Shown here: in pieces, positions 18,355 through 27,207 of the stretch
Layout of the letters: each line of letters starts with the position of its first letter
How positions within the stretch are numbered: position 1 is the first letter of the stretch
Assembly (NCBI RefSeq): GCF_003853415.1
Contig: NZ_QTPP01000048.1
Location: 1-60,200 of the forward strand
Source of the DNA: Burkholderia sp. Bp9142
Lineage (GTDB): Bacteria > Pseudomonadota > Gammaproteobacteria > Burkholderiales > Burkholderiaceae
Direction of reading: 5' to 3'
DNA length: 60,200 nt
Notes under the pieces: generated by a model
The model's database searches: none
What the model was told of the DNA's origin: nothing
The model's input: only the letters and a program-made list of their open reading frames with translations
Made by a program: the position numbers and the translations under genes

Positions 18355-19365
18355 TCAATGCGGCGCGCGGCGCTCGCGCAGGCGGGGATCGATCAGCAGG
18401 TACAGCAGGTCGACGGCGGTGCTGAGCGCGACGTAGATCGCCGCAGAAAGGATCGCGATCGCGAGGATCACCGGCATGTCCTTCGACAGCACCGCGTCGA
18501 CCGTCACCTTGCCGAGACCCGGCCGGCCGAACACCTGCTCGGTGATGACCGCGCCGCTCAGCAATCCGCCGACGAGCCAGCCGGCGAGCGTGACGGCCGG
18601 CAGCGCCGCGTGGCGCAGCGCATGGCGCACGCGCAGCGCGAGCCCGCCGATGCCCCACGAGCGCACCGTCAGCGCGTACGGTTCGTCGAGCGCACGCTCG
18701 ATGCCTTGCCGCAGCACGCGGCCGATCACCGCGCCCTGTGCCAGCCCGAGCGACAGCGCGGGCAGCACGAGCGAGGCGAAGCCGCGATCGCCGGCCACCG
18801 GGAACAGCTTCAGCGTGAAACTGAACACGAACAGCAGCATGATGCCGAGCCAGAACGACGGCGTCGACGCGAGCAGCAGCTCGACGCCGGACGCGGCGCG
18901 CCCGGCCCAGCGGCGGCCGGCCGTCGGCACCGCGAGACCGACGGCGAACGCGATCGTCACGACGAGCGCCGCGCCGGTCAGTTTCAGCGTCGGCCACAGC
19001 TGGCCGAGCACGAGCGGCGCGACGTCGGTGTTCAGGATGTACGAGCGGCCGAACTCGCCGTGCAGTACCCGCCACAGGTAATGCAGGTACTGCAGCGCAA
19101 GCGGTTCGTCGAGTCCCCATTCCTGGCGGATCGCGGCTTCGATCTCCGGCGTGCTCAGTTGCTCGCCGATCAGGATGCTGACGATGTCGCCCGGCGCAAG
19201 ATGCACGGCCGCGAACGACAGCGTGACTGCGGCCCACAGCACGAGTGCACCGGTTGCGAGCCGCGTCGCGACCGGCGAACGCAGCCAACGGCGCCACGCC
19301 GCCGGCGACGCCGCGGCCGGCAGCGGGTCCGGGACGGACAGATGAGCGGACGGCGAACGGTTCAT
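18355..19365 (-). CDS. ABC permease, DppB-type
   Basis: This encodes 336 residues with six predicted membrane helices. The family DppB landmarks are HLAPGDIVSILIGEQLSTPE in the first periplasmic loop, FWLGIMLLFVFS in the middle and TEQVFGRPGLGKVTVDAVLS before the last helices. It has a longer than usual Ala/Pro-rich N-terminal tail (about 30 residues). It lies between the solute-binding protein gene (61-base gap) and the DppC-type permease gene (13-base gap), in one operon. Confidence 0.87.
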   Translation of the reverse strand: MNRSPSAHLSVPDPLPAAASPAAWRRWLRSPVATRLATGALVLWAAVTLSFAAVHLAPGDIVSILIGEQLSTPEIEAAIRQEWGLDEPLALQYLHYLWRVLHGEFGRSYILNTDVAPLVLGQLWPTLKLTGAALVVTIAFAVGLAVPTAGRRWAGRAASGVELLLASTPSFWLGIMLLFVFSFTLKLFPVAGDRGFASLVLPALSLGLAQGAVIGRVLRQGIERALDEPYALTVRSWGIGGLALRVRHALRHAALPAVTLAGWLVGGLLSGAVITEQVFGRPGLGKVTVDAVLSKDMPVILAIAILSAAIYVALSTAVDLLYLLIDPRLRERRAPH

Positions 19366-19426
19366 GGTCGAATTCTCCTGTCGGTTCAGCGCGAAGCGCG
19401 GTGCAAGGCAGGCCGCGCGCGCCGGC

Positions 19427-21067
19427 TTACTGCTTCACCCATACGTCGTACGGGTTCTCGGGCATCTGCGCGAACGAGCGGAAGCGCAACCCCTGAACCG
19501 ACTTCGCGGCGGCGATCTGGTCTTCGGGCTCGTACAGCGGCACCGCGTACGCCTGCTCGTTGATCGCGAAGCGCTGCAGCTCGCCGTACCGCTTCTTGCG
19601 CTCCGCGACGTTCTGCGTGCGCGCGGCCGCCTGCAGCCAGCGCGTCAGCTCGGGCGCCGACGCACGGCTGTAGTTCAGCGCGCCGCCGCGATCGACGGGC
19701 AGGTAGTGGCCCTCGATGTCGATTCCGTCCGGCGGCGTGTTCGAATTCGCGATCGAGCCGAACTTGCCGGTCTTGCGCGCCTCGACGTATGTACCGTCGT
19801 CGACGTACTGGATCTTCAGGTCGACGCCGAGCCGTTGCCGCGCCTGCGCTTGCAGCGCCTGCAGCAACACGTCGCGCTGGTCGCGCACCGTCGCCTGCGC
19901 CTGGATCACCGCGACCGTCAGGCGCTCACCGTTTTTCGTGCGGTAGCCACCAGCGTCGCGCGCACTCCAGCCGGCTTCGTCGAGCAACTGGTTTGCGAGC
20001 TTCGGGTTGTTGCCGTAAGTCTTTTCGATCGATGCGTCGTAGAACGGATCGATCGGCGACGTGACACCCCATGCGCGCGTGCGCTCGCCACGATAGATCG
20101 ATTGCACGATACCGGTCGTGTCGAGTCCTTCGAGCAGCGCACGCCGCACCTTCACGTCCTGCGTGGGGCCGTAGGTGACGTTCAGGAACAGCGAGTACGG
20201 GGTGCCGGTGTTCAGCGCACGCCGGTAGATAAAGTCCGGGTTCTTGCGGATCAGCGCCGCGTCGTTGCCGGACACGCCCTCGATCACGTCGACCTGGCCT
20301 GACAAGAGCGCACCGGTACGCACCGACGATTCCGGCAGGAACCGGTAGACGATCCGGTCCAGGTACGCGGGGCCCTGGTGCCCAGCCGTCGGCGGCGCCC
20401 AGCGATAGTCGGGGTTCTTCGCGAATTCGATTTCCTGCCCCTTCACGTAGCGGCGCAGGATGAACGGGCCGGTGCCCGCGATGTCGGTGCCGCCCGACTT
20501 CAGGCTGGGCCGGTCGAAGGCATTCGGCGACAGCAGCGGCAGCCGGCCGGCGAACGTCAGGAACGGCGCATACGGCGCGTCGAGGGTGATCACGACCGTA
20601 TGCTCGTCCGGCGTCTTCACGTCGGCGACGTGCGAAATCAGCCTTGCGAGCTGGCTGCCGGCCGAATACGACAGTTCGCGCGCGTTGAGGAAGTTGCGCG
20701 CGACGGCCTTCGCGTCGAACGGCGCGCCGTCGGTGAATTTCACGCCGTCGCTCAGCGTGAACGTATAGGTCTTGCCGTCGGCGGACACCTTGTAGCCGGT
20801 CGCGAGCCACGGCACGTAGCTGCCGTCGGGCTTCTGCGCGAGCAGGCTTTCATAGGCGTTGCGCAGCAGCAGCTCGACCTTGTCCTGACCGTTCAGTTGC
20901 GGGTTCAGCGTGCGGGGCTCCGTTTCGACGCCCCAGGTCAGCGTGCCGCCCGGGACGGGCGTGCCCTGCGCAAACGCCGCGTACGGCAGTGCGAGCGCCA
21001 GCAGCAGCGCGGCCGGTGCGGTGCGGCGCGACGCGCGGGGAGCGGAATCCGGAAATGCGAATGTCAT
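19427..21067 (-). CDS. ABC solute-binding protein, family 5 (peptide/nickel type)
   Basis: This encodes 546 residues. It has an N-terminal signal peptide (after an Arg-rich start, core ALLLALALPYAAFAQG) and the extracellular family 5 fold with GGTLTWGVETEPRTLNPQL, the YTFTLSDGVKFTDGAPFDAK signature and a conserved GTGPFIL segment. It delivers a small oligopeptide-like or organosulfur ligand to the two permeases downstream. Several monooxygenases of the bacterial-luciferase superfamily in the same operon argue for a sulfur- or nitrogen-containing organic substrate rather than plain peptides; this is inference from context. Confidence 0.87.
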   Translation of the reverse strand: MTFAFPDSAPRASRRTAPAALLLALALPYAAFAQGTPVPGGTLTWGVETEPRTLNPQLNGQDKVELLLRNAYESLLAQKPDGSYVPWLATGYKVSADGKTYTFTLSDGVKFTDGAPFDAKAVARNFLNARELSYSAGSQLARLISHVADVKTPDEHTVVITLDAPYAPFLTFAGRLPLLSPNAFDRPSLKSGGTDIAGTGPFILRRYVKGQEIEFAKNPDYRWAPPTAGHQGPAYLDRIVYRFLPESSVRTGALLSGQVDVIEGVSGNDAALIRKNPDFIYRRALNTGTPYSLFLNVTYGPTQDVKVRRALLEGLDTTGIVQSIYRGERTRAWGVTSPIDPFYDASIEKTYGNNPKLANQLLDEAGWSARDAGGYRTKNGERLTVAVIQAQATVRDQRDVLLQALQAQARQRLGVDLKIQYVDDGTYVEARKTGKFGSIANSNTPPDGIDIEGHYLPVDRGGALNYSRASAPELTRWLQAAARTQNVAERKKRYGELQRFAINEQAYAVPLYEPEDQIAAAKSVQGLRFRSFAQMPENPYDVWVKQ

Positions 21068-21133
21068 GCGTGGAAGCCTTTCACGAGGTGGGTAGCGGGG
21101 GATGCGGTGCGCGTTGCCGGGTGGCCCGGCACG

Positions 21134-21709
21134 TCATGCGTTCGCGTGGAGGCGCATGCCGTCCGGGGCGGTGTCGTCCGCCGCCGGATCCCGGTAGAGC
21201 TCCGGGATCAGGATTTTTCTCAGCCAGACGAGCGGCGTGCCAAGCGAGTTCGTCGAGCGATTGAACGGCACGTAGCCATTGCGCTCGTAGTACGGTTGCA
21301 GCCACGGATGGTTGGTCGCGGTCGCGAGATACGTCGCGGGCGCCTTGACCTGCCCGGTCAGGAACTGCGACTCGACGTGCGCGATCAGCGCGTGCCCGAA
21401 GCCCTGCCGCTTGAATGCGGGCGCGACCGCGAACCAGTGCAGGAACGGATAAGGCGTGCGAGGGCGTTCGCCGGATACCCAGGGAAACCGCACGGTCAAC
21501 GTGGCTGCGAGGACAGGGCGGCCTTCGCTGGTCCCGCGTTCCAGCACGAACGTCGTTTCGCGCGCGACGGTCTGCGCGACGCGTTCGATCGGCGAGCGCG
21601 TGATGGTGAAGTGCACGCCCTGCGCCACGAGTGGTGCGTAGGCGTCCTGTAGCAATGCATGGAGGGCCGGCACGTCGTCGGTGCCGGCGATGCGGATCGT
21701 ATCGGTCAT
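21134..21709 (-). CDS. GNAT-family N-acetyltransferase
   Basis: This encodes 191 residues. The GNAT acetyl-CoA-binding motif is FLHWFAVAPAFKRQGFGHAL (Q/R-x-x-G-x-G/A type), followed by the late PYYERNGYVPF motif. The start overlaps the stop of the upstream LLM monooxygenase gene by four bases (ATGA), so it is translated as part of the same operon. In organosulfur and amino-acid scavenging operons such enzymes often detoxify amine intermediates; no specific substrate is claimed. Confidence 0.8.
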   Translation of the reverse strand: MTDTIRIAGTDDVPALHALLQDAYAPLVAQGVHFTITRSPIERVAQTVARETTFVLERGTSEGRPVLAATLTVRFPWVSGERPRTPYPFLHWFAVAPAFKRQGFGHALIAHVESQFLTGQVKAPATYLATATNHPWLQPYYERNGYVPFNRSTNSLGTPLVWLRKILIPELYRDPAADDTAPDGMRLHANA

Positions 21710-22851
21710 CGCGCCGCGCCCTCGAAGTCCGGATGGCGCGCGACCGTGCGGGCACTCGAGCGTCGCGCATCCGGTCTGTCTCGCGACGGTGCCGCGTCGT
21801 GGTCGTCGGCGCGCGCGCCGGCCAGCAATCGCAGCGACGCAATCCGCGGTGCGGCATCGGCGAGCGGCGTGTCGACGACGAATTCGGCAATGCCGTGACG
21901 GCGATGCAATACGTGAAGTTCGTGCAGCACATCGTCGCGCGTGCCGTGCACGATCCGCGTTTCGCGCGGCTCGATCCGGTGCGGGCCGCCGCCTGCCTGG
22001 CGAATGTATGCGTGCGCCTGTTCGAGGCTGCCGACGTTGACGGCGGGCGTGTCGCCTACCTGCACGCGAAAGCCCTGATGTCCGCTCGCCAGCTGCGCGG
22101 CCGCGTCGCGGGTGTCGGCGACGATCGCGGAGACCGCGAGCAGCGGCGTGCCGCCGCCGGACGCGCGGCTATAGGCATCGAACGCGCGTTCCAGGTCCGT
22201 GGCGGATGCGTTGAGATGCGATGCATAGACGAAGGCCCAGCCGAGCCGCGCCGCGAGCGCGGCGCTTTCCGCGCTTGCGCCGAGCAGGAACGGTTGCGCG
22301 GGCACTGGCGGCAGCGGCGTCGCGTGCAGCGCGGCGGCATCCTGCCCGATCGCATCGGCTGCCGTGGCCGCGCCCTGAAGATGGCGATTCAGCTCGTCTG
22401 CCAGATCGGCGAACGACGCGCGCCGCGCCGGATCGTAGCCGGCCTGCAACGCGCGCGTCGACAGCGGCAGGCCGCCCGGTGCCTTGCCGACGCCGAGATC
22501 GACGCGGCCGGGCGCGAGCGACGCGAGCAGGTTGAAGTTTTCCGCGATCTTGTACGGACTGTAGTGCTGCAGCATCACGCCGCCCGACCCGACACGGATG
22601 CGCTGCGTATGCGCCAGCACGTGCGCGATCAGGATCTCCGGGGACGGGCACGCGAGCGCGGCGGTGTTGTGATGCTCGGCGAGCCAGTAGCGGTGATAGC
22701 CGGCGGCATCGGCGAAGCGCGCGAGCGATACGCTGCGCGCCAGCGCGTCGGCGGCGGTTTCTCCCGGCGCAACGGGGCTCTTGTCGAGCACGCTCAAGCG
22801 GAATGGCAACGCGGACAAAACGGAATCGGAACGGTTGGCGTCGAACGTCAT
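21706..22851 (-). CDS. LLM-class flavin-dependent oxidoreductase (MsnO8-like)
   Basis: This encodes 381 residues of the bacterial luciferase-like fold. Landmarks are FRLSVLDKSPVAPGETAADA near the N-terminus, YHRYWLAEHHN, then GSGGVMLQHYSPYKIAENF and LGVGKAPGG. This order is typical of the MsnO8/alkanal monooxygenase-like branch. It would use reduced FMN supplied by a separate reductase, which is not in the window. It is the first gene of the minus-strand operon running to the ABC ATPase. The C-terminal 30 residues are Arg/Asp-rich and not conserved in the family. Its ribosome site is weak. Confidence 0.82.
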   Translation of the reverse strand: MTFDANRSDSVLSALPFRLSVLDKSPVAPGETAADALARSVSLARFADAAGYHRYWLAEHHNTAALACPSPEILIAHVLAHTQRIRVGSGGVMLQHYSPYKIAENFNLLASLAPGRVDLGVGKAPGGLPLSTRALQAGYDPARRASFADLADELNRHLQGAATAADAIGQDAAALHATPLPPVPAQPFLLGASAESAALAARLGWAFVYASHLNASATDLERAFDAYSRASGGGTPLLAVSAIVADTRDAAAQLASGHQGFRVQVGDTPAVNVGSLEQAHAYIRQAGGGPHRIEPRETRIVHGTRDDVLHELHVLHRRHGIAEFVVDTPLADAAPRIASLRLLAGARADDHDAAPSRDRPDARRSSARTVARHPDFEGAAR

Positions 22852-22906
22852 GATGAGGCGATCGGCGCGGGTCGAAGCGGCCGGATCAACGGGTTAGGCA
22901 TGCAGA

Positions 22907-22936
22907 ATTATTTTTCGTCGACGCTCGCACGGTCAA
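22907..22936 (-). promoter_or_regulatory. Sigma-70-type promoter of the LLM/ABC operon
   Basis: On the minus strand TTGACC is followed after 18 bases by AATAAT, about 55 bases upstream of the LLM start codon. It lies in the AT-rich divergent region shared with the second monooxygenase gene. Confidence 0.45.
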
Positions 22937-22947
22937 ACAATCAAGAA

Positions 22948-22971
22948 GAATATCGAAAGCCGAAAATATTC
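22948..22971. promoter_or_regulatory. Inverted repeat in divergent LLM promoter region
   Basis: GAATAT and ATATTC form 6-bp arms separated by 12 bases, immediately upstream of the operon promoter. It is a plausible binding site for a dimeric regulator, but no regulator gene survives next to it except the broken sigma-54 activator. The remaining 22852-23190 region is otherwise gene-free up to the short upstream ORF. Confidence 0.35.
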
Positions 22972-23122
22972 GTTCCGGCCGACCGGGGGGCTTGCGTTAT
23001 GGTCGTTGGCTGCGCGCCTTGCGGCGCGTGCCCGGAGCCTGCCGGACGATCCGATGCGAGCGCACTTGCCATCGCGATGCCGACATGCCTCCTCCGATCG
23101 AACGGAATCACGAGGAATGCAG

Positions 23123-23194
23123 ATGAACGACCATGACGAACGACGCGCGGCACGCGCCGCAAGCACCCGCGGGATGACCGGGGCCGCGTCATGA
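23123..23194 (+). CDS. Short upstream ORF (23 residues) overlapping the monooxygenase start
   Basis: ATG 23123 has a GAGGA ribosome site at 7-base spacing. The ORF encodes a 23-residue Arg/Ala-rich peptide (MNDHDERRAARAASTRGMTG then AAS) and stops as ATGA over the monooxygenase start at 23191. The downstream gene has no ribosome site of its own closer than this, so translation is probably coupled. It may be a leader ORF with no function beyond that. Confidence 0.4.
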   Translation: MNDHDERRAARAASTRGMTGAAS

Positions 23195-24498
23195 GCGGCG
23201 CACGCAGACGACTGAAGACGCTCGTCGGCGCGGCAAGCGTGCTGTATGCGCCCGGCGATGCGGAGGTTGCGCAGGGCGTGCGGCGTGCTGCATCGCTCGC
23301 GCGCAAGGCGGAAACCGAGAAGATCACCGGCCTCTTCACCGCCGATCTGCTGCAGGCCGATCTGGCAGGCCTCGCCGGTACCACGGGCAGCCAGGAACCG
23401 ATCGTCGCGCTGGCGGCGCTGAGCCAGGCGACATCGGCCATCGGACTCGTCGCGACGGTGTCGACGACGTATCACCATCCGTACAACCTCGCACGGCTGA
23501 TCGGCACGCTCGATCATGTGAGCGGCGGACGCGCCGCGTGGAACGCGGTCACGTCGTCGGTCGGCGAAGAGAATTTCGGCGATGCGGGGTTGCCCGACCC
23601 GGAACGACGTTACGCGCGTGCGGCCGAATTCGTCGAAGTCGTCAACGCGCTGTTCGACGCGAACGATCCGGACGCGACGCGGCGCGGGCAGGGCGGCGGC
23701 ATCTCGGTCGATCCGCGCAAGCTCGGCACGATCGACTATCGCGGTGCGCACTTTCAGGTGCAGGGGCCGCTGAATGTGCCGCCTTCGGCGCAACGGCGGC
23801 CCGTCCTGTTCCAGGCAGGTCAGTCGGCGAGCGGCGTGACGCTCGGTGCGCGGTTTGCGGAAGTCGTCTATACGTCGCAGCCGACGCTCGACGATGCGCG
23901 CGCGTTCGTCGCCGAACTGCATCGGCAGGCTGCCGCATTCGGTCGCGGCGACCGGGTGCCGCTCGTGATGAACTCATTTCATTCGGTGATCGGCGAATCC
24001 GATGCTGACGTCGCACGGCGGTTGCGCGACAAGCATGAACGAATCGATTACGAACAAGGCAGGCTGAAGCTCGCCGACATGTTCGGCGGCGGCGTCGACC
24101 TGCGCGATCTGCCGCTCGACCAGCCGTTGCCGGCATCCCTGCTGCCGGCGATCGACAGCGTGCATCGCCGGCGCGGACGTGTTGCGATCTTCGTCGGCTA
24201 CGCCCGCCAGCGGCTGACGCTGCGCGAGCTGATCGTCCGTGCACAGGAGACCGGCCACTGGTTCGTCGCCGGCACGCCGGAGCAGCTCGCCGATGCGATC
24301 GAAACGCGCTATCGCGCGGGGCTGGTCGACGTGCTGTCGCTGCACGGGCTCGGCCAGCCGGACCAGGAGGACTTGCTGCTCAACGGTCTGCTGCCCGAAT
24401 TGCGCCGGCGCGATCTGCTCGATACCGACTATGTGGGCGGGGATTTTCGCGCGAATCTGGAACTGCCGGCGGTGCGGCGTGCGACCGTGACGGCGTGA
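23191..24498 (+). CDS. NtaA/SnaA/DszA-type flavin monooxygenase
   Basis: This encodes 435 residues. It has the family landmarks FTADLLQADLAG, the stretch SAIGLVATVSTTYHHPYNLA, DHVSGGRAAWNAVTS, RYARAAEFVEVVNALFD, then FQVQGPLNVPPSAQ and PVLFQAGQSASG. These enzymes oxidise sulfur- or nitrogen-containing organics (sulfones, nitrilotriacetate) using FMNH2 from a partner reductase. It is transcribed away from the LLM/ABC operon across a shared promoter region, so the two units probably serve one pathway. It is intact, unlike the truncated relative at 15485-15787. Confidence 0.85.
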   Translation: MSGARRRLKTLVGAASVLYAPGDAEVAQGVRRAASLARKAETEKITGLFTADLLQADLAGLAGTTGSQEPIVALAALSQATSAIGLVATVSTTYHHPYNLARLIGTLDHVSGGRAAWNAVTSSVGEENFGDAGLPDPERRYARAAEFVEVVNALFDANDPDATRRGQGGGISVDPRKLGTIDYRGAHFQVQGPLNVPPSAQRRPVLFQAGQSASGVTLGARFAEVVYTSQPTLDDARAFVAELHRQAAAFGRGDRVPLVMNSFHSVIGESDADVARRLRDKHERIDYEQGRLKLADMFGGGVDLRDLPLDQPLPASLLPAIDSVHRRRGRVAIFVGYARQRLTLRELIVRAQETGHWFVAGTPEQLADAIETRYRAGLVDVLSLHGLGQPDQEDLLLNGLLPELRRRDLLDTDYVGGDFRANLELPAVRRATVTA

Positions 24499-24984
24499 AC
24501 GGACGAGGGGCGAGCGGTGTGCCAGCCGCCGCGTCGGGCGTCGGCCGAGGCGAAACGAACGATAGGGGAGTTGCGTGACATGAGCCGTGACGTGCTGTTG
24601 CCGGTGCAGTCGAAAGGTGCAGACCGGATGCCAGCGGGGCGACGGCCGCGAGTGCGGTCGCGGGCACAATCCGCGACGACCGGCCGTTAAACCGTCGAGC
24701 GACCAGGTCACTCGCGTTGCGACAAGCCGCAGGTAGCTATCACGTGCAACACGCAGCGGCAGGGCCAGCATCTGCCCTCGTATTTGCGCGGGTTGGGCCT
24801 CCCTAACCTTGCAAGCGCGAGTGACGAGGATGTGGGTGGATGTTTGAGGGGGGATTGCCGGAGGAAAGAGGAGAGGGTGGGGGATTTGCGTCGCGCGCCG
24901 CGTCATCGCGGCGACATTTTTCTCGCGTAAATCTATGGCACCCCGCCTGTCAGCGGGGTACCGTTTTCTCAAGGAATACCGACC
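24499..24984. other. Gene-free region downstream of the monooxygenase
   Basis: This is a 486-base gap with no convincing gene on either strand; a long minus-strand open frame is a shadow with no domain. GC-rich at first, it becomes G/A-rich near 24845-24890. The only clear structured element is the hairpin at 24937-24962 in front of the next small gene. Confidence 0.4.
24937..24962 (+). promoter_or_regulatory. Stem-loop 22 bases upstream of a small gene
   Basis: GGCACCCCGC pairs with GCGGGGTACC (one mismatch, 6-base loop), followed by GTTTTCTC. It resembles an intrinsic terminator or attenuator placed just before the ribosome site of the 62-residue gene. It could either insulate that gene from upstream transcription or regulate it within its own leader. 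Confidence 0.45.
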
Positions 24985-25173
24985 ATGGCGGCAAAACGCC
25001 TTCGCATCAACATGATTACCCGTCGCCAGTCGACGTTCGATGGCCGGCATCTCGACACCGAGGCGGCACGCCGTTTCGACGTGCACGCGCAGGACGCGAC
25101 GCCTGCTCATCTGAAAGGTACGCAGGGCGCCGAGGCTGAATGGCTGCCGCGCGTGAAGGTCAGCGAGCGATAA
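24985..25173 (+). CDS. Small basic protein of unknown function (62 aa)
   Basis: This encodes 62 residues, hydrophilic and basic, starting MAAKRLRINMITRRQSTFDG and containing RRFDVHAQDATPAHLKGT. No membrane segment, signal peptide or cysteine is present. AAGGA lies 9 bases before the ATG, and codon use has the normal high GC at the third position, so it is probably a real gene. I do not recognise the family. A stem-loop lies just upstream. Confidence 0.55.
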   Translation: MAAKRLRINMITRRQSTFDGRHLDTEAARRFDVHAQDATPAHLKGTQGAEAEWLPRVKVSER

Positions 25174-25401
25174 CCCGGTTACGCCGGGCGAACCGCTGCG
25201 CGACAGCGGCGAGCGCGGAATCACGAACGGCGTAGCACGCATATCGCGCCCCGTCGTCAGACCTGTTCCGGACTGGACGGCTCCGTGTTCTGCGTCGCCC
25301 GGCGCCGTCTCGCGGTGCGGCCCAGCGTGTCGGCCCACCAGCCCGTGACGCGATGGGGTCGCGGCTGCCGTCGTCATCGCCTGCCTGATCTGGCGAGTTC
25401 G

Positions 25402-26772
25402 TCAAGTAACCGGCGGCGCGTGCCCATGATCCCCCAAACCCCGAGCGTCGTCGTATTCCCGCGAAATATCCTTGTTCGTATAGTCCCCGAGCTTCGATGC
25501 GGCGACCACGCTCAGCACTGCGCACACCAGCACGTACGCCGCGATCGCATACCCCGAGTGGTAGTAGGCAAACAGCGCCGTTGCGATCAGCGGTGCCGGG
25601 CCACCGGCAATGACCGAAGCGAGCTGATAACCCATCGACGCGCCGCTATACCGCAGCCGCCCTGTGAATGACTCGGCAATCAATGCAGCCTGCGGTCCAT
25701 ACATCATCGAATGCGGGACCAGCGACAACACGATGGCCGCGAAGATCCATACCGGATTCCGGCTATCGACCATCGCGAAGTAGACGAATCCGAACACGCC
25801 GGCGGCAGCCGCACCGATCATGTACATCCTCCGCCGCCCGATCAGATCCGACACGTGCCCGAACAGCGGAATGGTGACGAACTCGACCACGGATGCGACC
25901 AGCACCGCCGCCAGCAGCAGTTCGCGCGTGACGCCCAGCGCCGTGATCCCGTAAGTGAACACGAACGCCGTATAGATATAGAACGGCGCCTGTTCGGCCA
26001 TCCGCGCAAACGCCGACAGCACGATATCCCTCGGCTGCTTGCGCAGCACTTCGAGCATCGGCGTCTTCTCGATCCGACGCTCGGCCAGCAGCTTCGCGAA
26101 GATCGGCGTCTCGAGAATATTCAGGCGGATATAGAGCCCGATCGCAACCAGCGCGATGCTGAGGAAAAACGGCACGCGCCAGCCCCACGCGAGGAAAGCG
26201 CTGCCGGAAAACCAGCTCATGGCCAACACGGCAAGGTTGGCGAGGAACAATCCCGCAGGCACGCCGAACTGCGGCCACGACGCGACGAAACCGCGATGCG
26301 TATTGGTGCGCGCCCACTCCATCGACATCAGGACCGAGCCGCCCCATTCGCCACCCACGCCGACGCCCTGGATGAAGCGCAGTACCGTGAGGATAACGGC
26401 GCCCCAGATGCCGATCGCGGCGTAGGTCGGAACGAAGGCCACGGCGAACGTGGCGAGCCCCATCAGCAACAGGGTCACGATCAGTGTGGCCTTGCGTCCG
26501 ATGCGGTCGCCGTAATGGCCGAAGATCGCCGCGCCGACAGGCCGTGCGACAAAGCCAACGGCATAGATCAGGAACGCCTGCAGCGTGCCGACGAGTGGGT
26601 GGGATTGCGGGAAATACAGCTTTGCGAAGACCAGGCCGGTGACCGTGCTGTAGAGGAAGAAGTCATACCATTCGATCGTGGTGCCGATCGTGCTGGCGAT
26701 GACGGCGCGGTGCAACTGGCGCCGGGCTTCCTCGTCGGAGAGGGGCGTGGCCGCGGATTGCATGGCAGCCAT
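25402..26772 (-). CDS. MFS transporter, metabolite:H+ symporter (MHS) type
   Basis: This encodes 456 residues with twelve predicted helices. The family landmarks are ASTIGTTIEWYDFFLYS in helix 1, the GHYGDRIGRKATLIVTLLLM loop 2-3 motif, RFIQGVGVGGEWGGSVL, and FGHVSDLIGRRRMYMIGA for the second-half repeat of the loop motif. MHS members (ShiA, ProP, KgtP and aromatic-acid carriers) import organic acids or osmolytes by proton symport; the substrate here is not evident. It is a monocistronic gene behind an AT-rich palindrome. The ribosome site is GGGAG. No catabolic gene is adjacent. Confidence 0.87.
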   Translation of the reverse strand: MAAMQSAATPLSDEEARRQLHRAVIASTIGTTIEWYDFFLYSTVTGLVFAKLYFPQSHPLVGTLQAFLIYAVGFVARPVGAAIFGHYGDRIGRKATLIVTLLLMGLATFAVAFVPTYAAIGIWGAVILTVLRFIQGVGVGGEWGGSVLMSMEWARTNTHRGFVASWPQFGVPAGLFLANLAVLAMSWFSGSAFLAWGWRVPFFLSIALVAIGLYIRLNILETPIFAKLLAERRIEKTPMLEVLRKQPRDIVLSAFARMAEQAPFYIYTAFVFTYGITALGVTRELLLAAVLVASVVEFVTIPLFGHVSDLIGRRRMYMIGAAAAGVFGFVYFAMVDSRNPVWIFAAIVLSLVPHSMMYGPQAALIAESFTGRLRYSGASMGYQLASVIAGGPAPLIATALFAYYHSGYAIAAYVLVCAVLSVVAASKLGDYTNKDISREYDDARGLGDHGHAPPVT

Positions 26773-26889
26773 TTTGATATCTCCCGAAAAAGGGCGATAG
26801 AGAAATAAACCTTACGCCCCGTGACAGGTTCCGGCAAGCGCGAGTTGCGAATGGCTTCCACTGCGTCCCGATCTTTCATTAAGCCATCC

Positions 26890-27207
26890 TTATATATCAT
26901 AATATGATATTAAATTGTCATTCGCCGCGGCAGCGACGAGGTTGGCGTGATGTTCGAACTGAACACACGCAGATGCCGAACTGGAATTCGCGGACCGTTC
27001 GATGACCGCACCTGACTCCCGGTATCGAATCACCAGCCGCTCGATCTGCCGGACCGTTAGGCCCAGTCGTTCGGCCGCGCGGCCAGGCCTCAGGCCCAAA
27101 TCCACTGCAGCCTGGATTACCTTCAGACGGTCGAGTTCTCGCATGTTCAATGTCACCAGTGCTGTTCGGTGCATCGCCGGCTCCATGATCTGACGGGGAG
27201 CCGGCAA
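26890..27207 (-). pseudogene. Transposase N-terminal fragment (HTH domain)
   Basis: The fragment contains NMRELDRLKVIQAAVDLGL, RPGRAAERLGLTVRQIERLV and IRYRESG, the N-terminal helix-turn-helix of ISNCY-type transposases. The natural continuation (the catalytic DDE domain, several hundred residues) is absent. After RYRESG the frame runs on as unrelated sequence to a stop near 26890. It is non-functional. Confidence 0.7.
26894..26910. promoter_or_regulatory. 17-bp AT-rich palindrome upstream of the MHS transporter
   Basis: ATATCATAATATGATAT is a perfect palindrome around a central A, about 120 bases upstream of the transporter start and right beside the IS remnant. It is probably the operator of a regulator whose gene has been lost or displaced by the insertion. 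Confidence 0.5.

Noticed and set aside
23000..23030. TTGGCTGCGCGCCTTGCGG as a possible sigma-54 promoter for the NtaA-type gene
   Set aside because: The GG-GC spacing is one base too long and no activator gene next to it is intact.
23974..25377. 467-codon minus-strand frame crossing the small gene and the 24.5-25 kb gap
   Set aside because: Overlaps the monooxygenase and the small gene; no domain recognised, so regarded as shadow.
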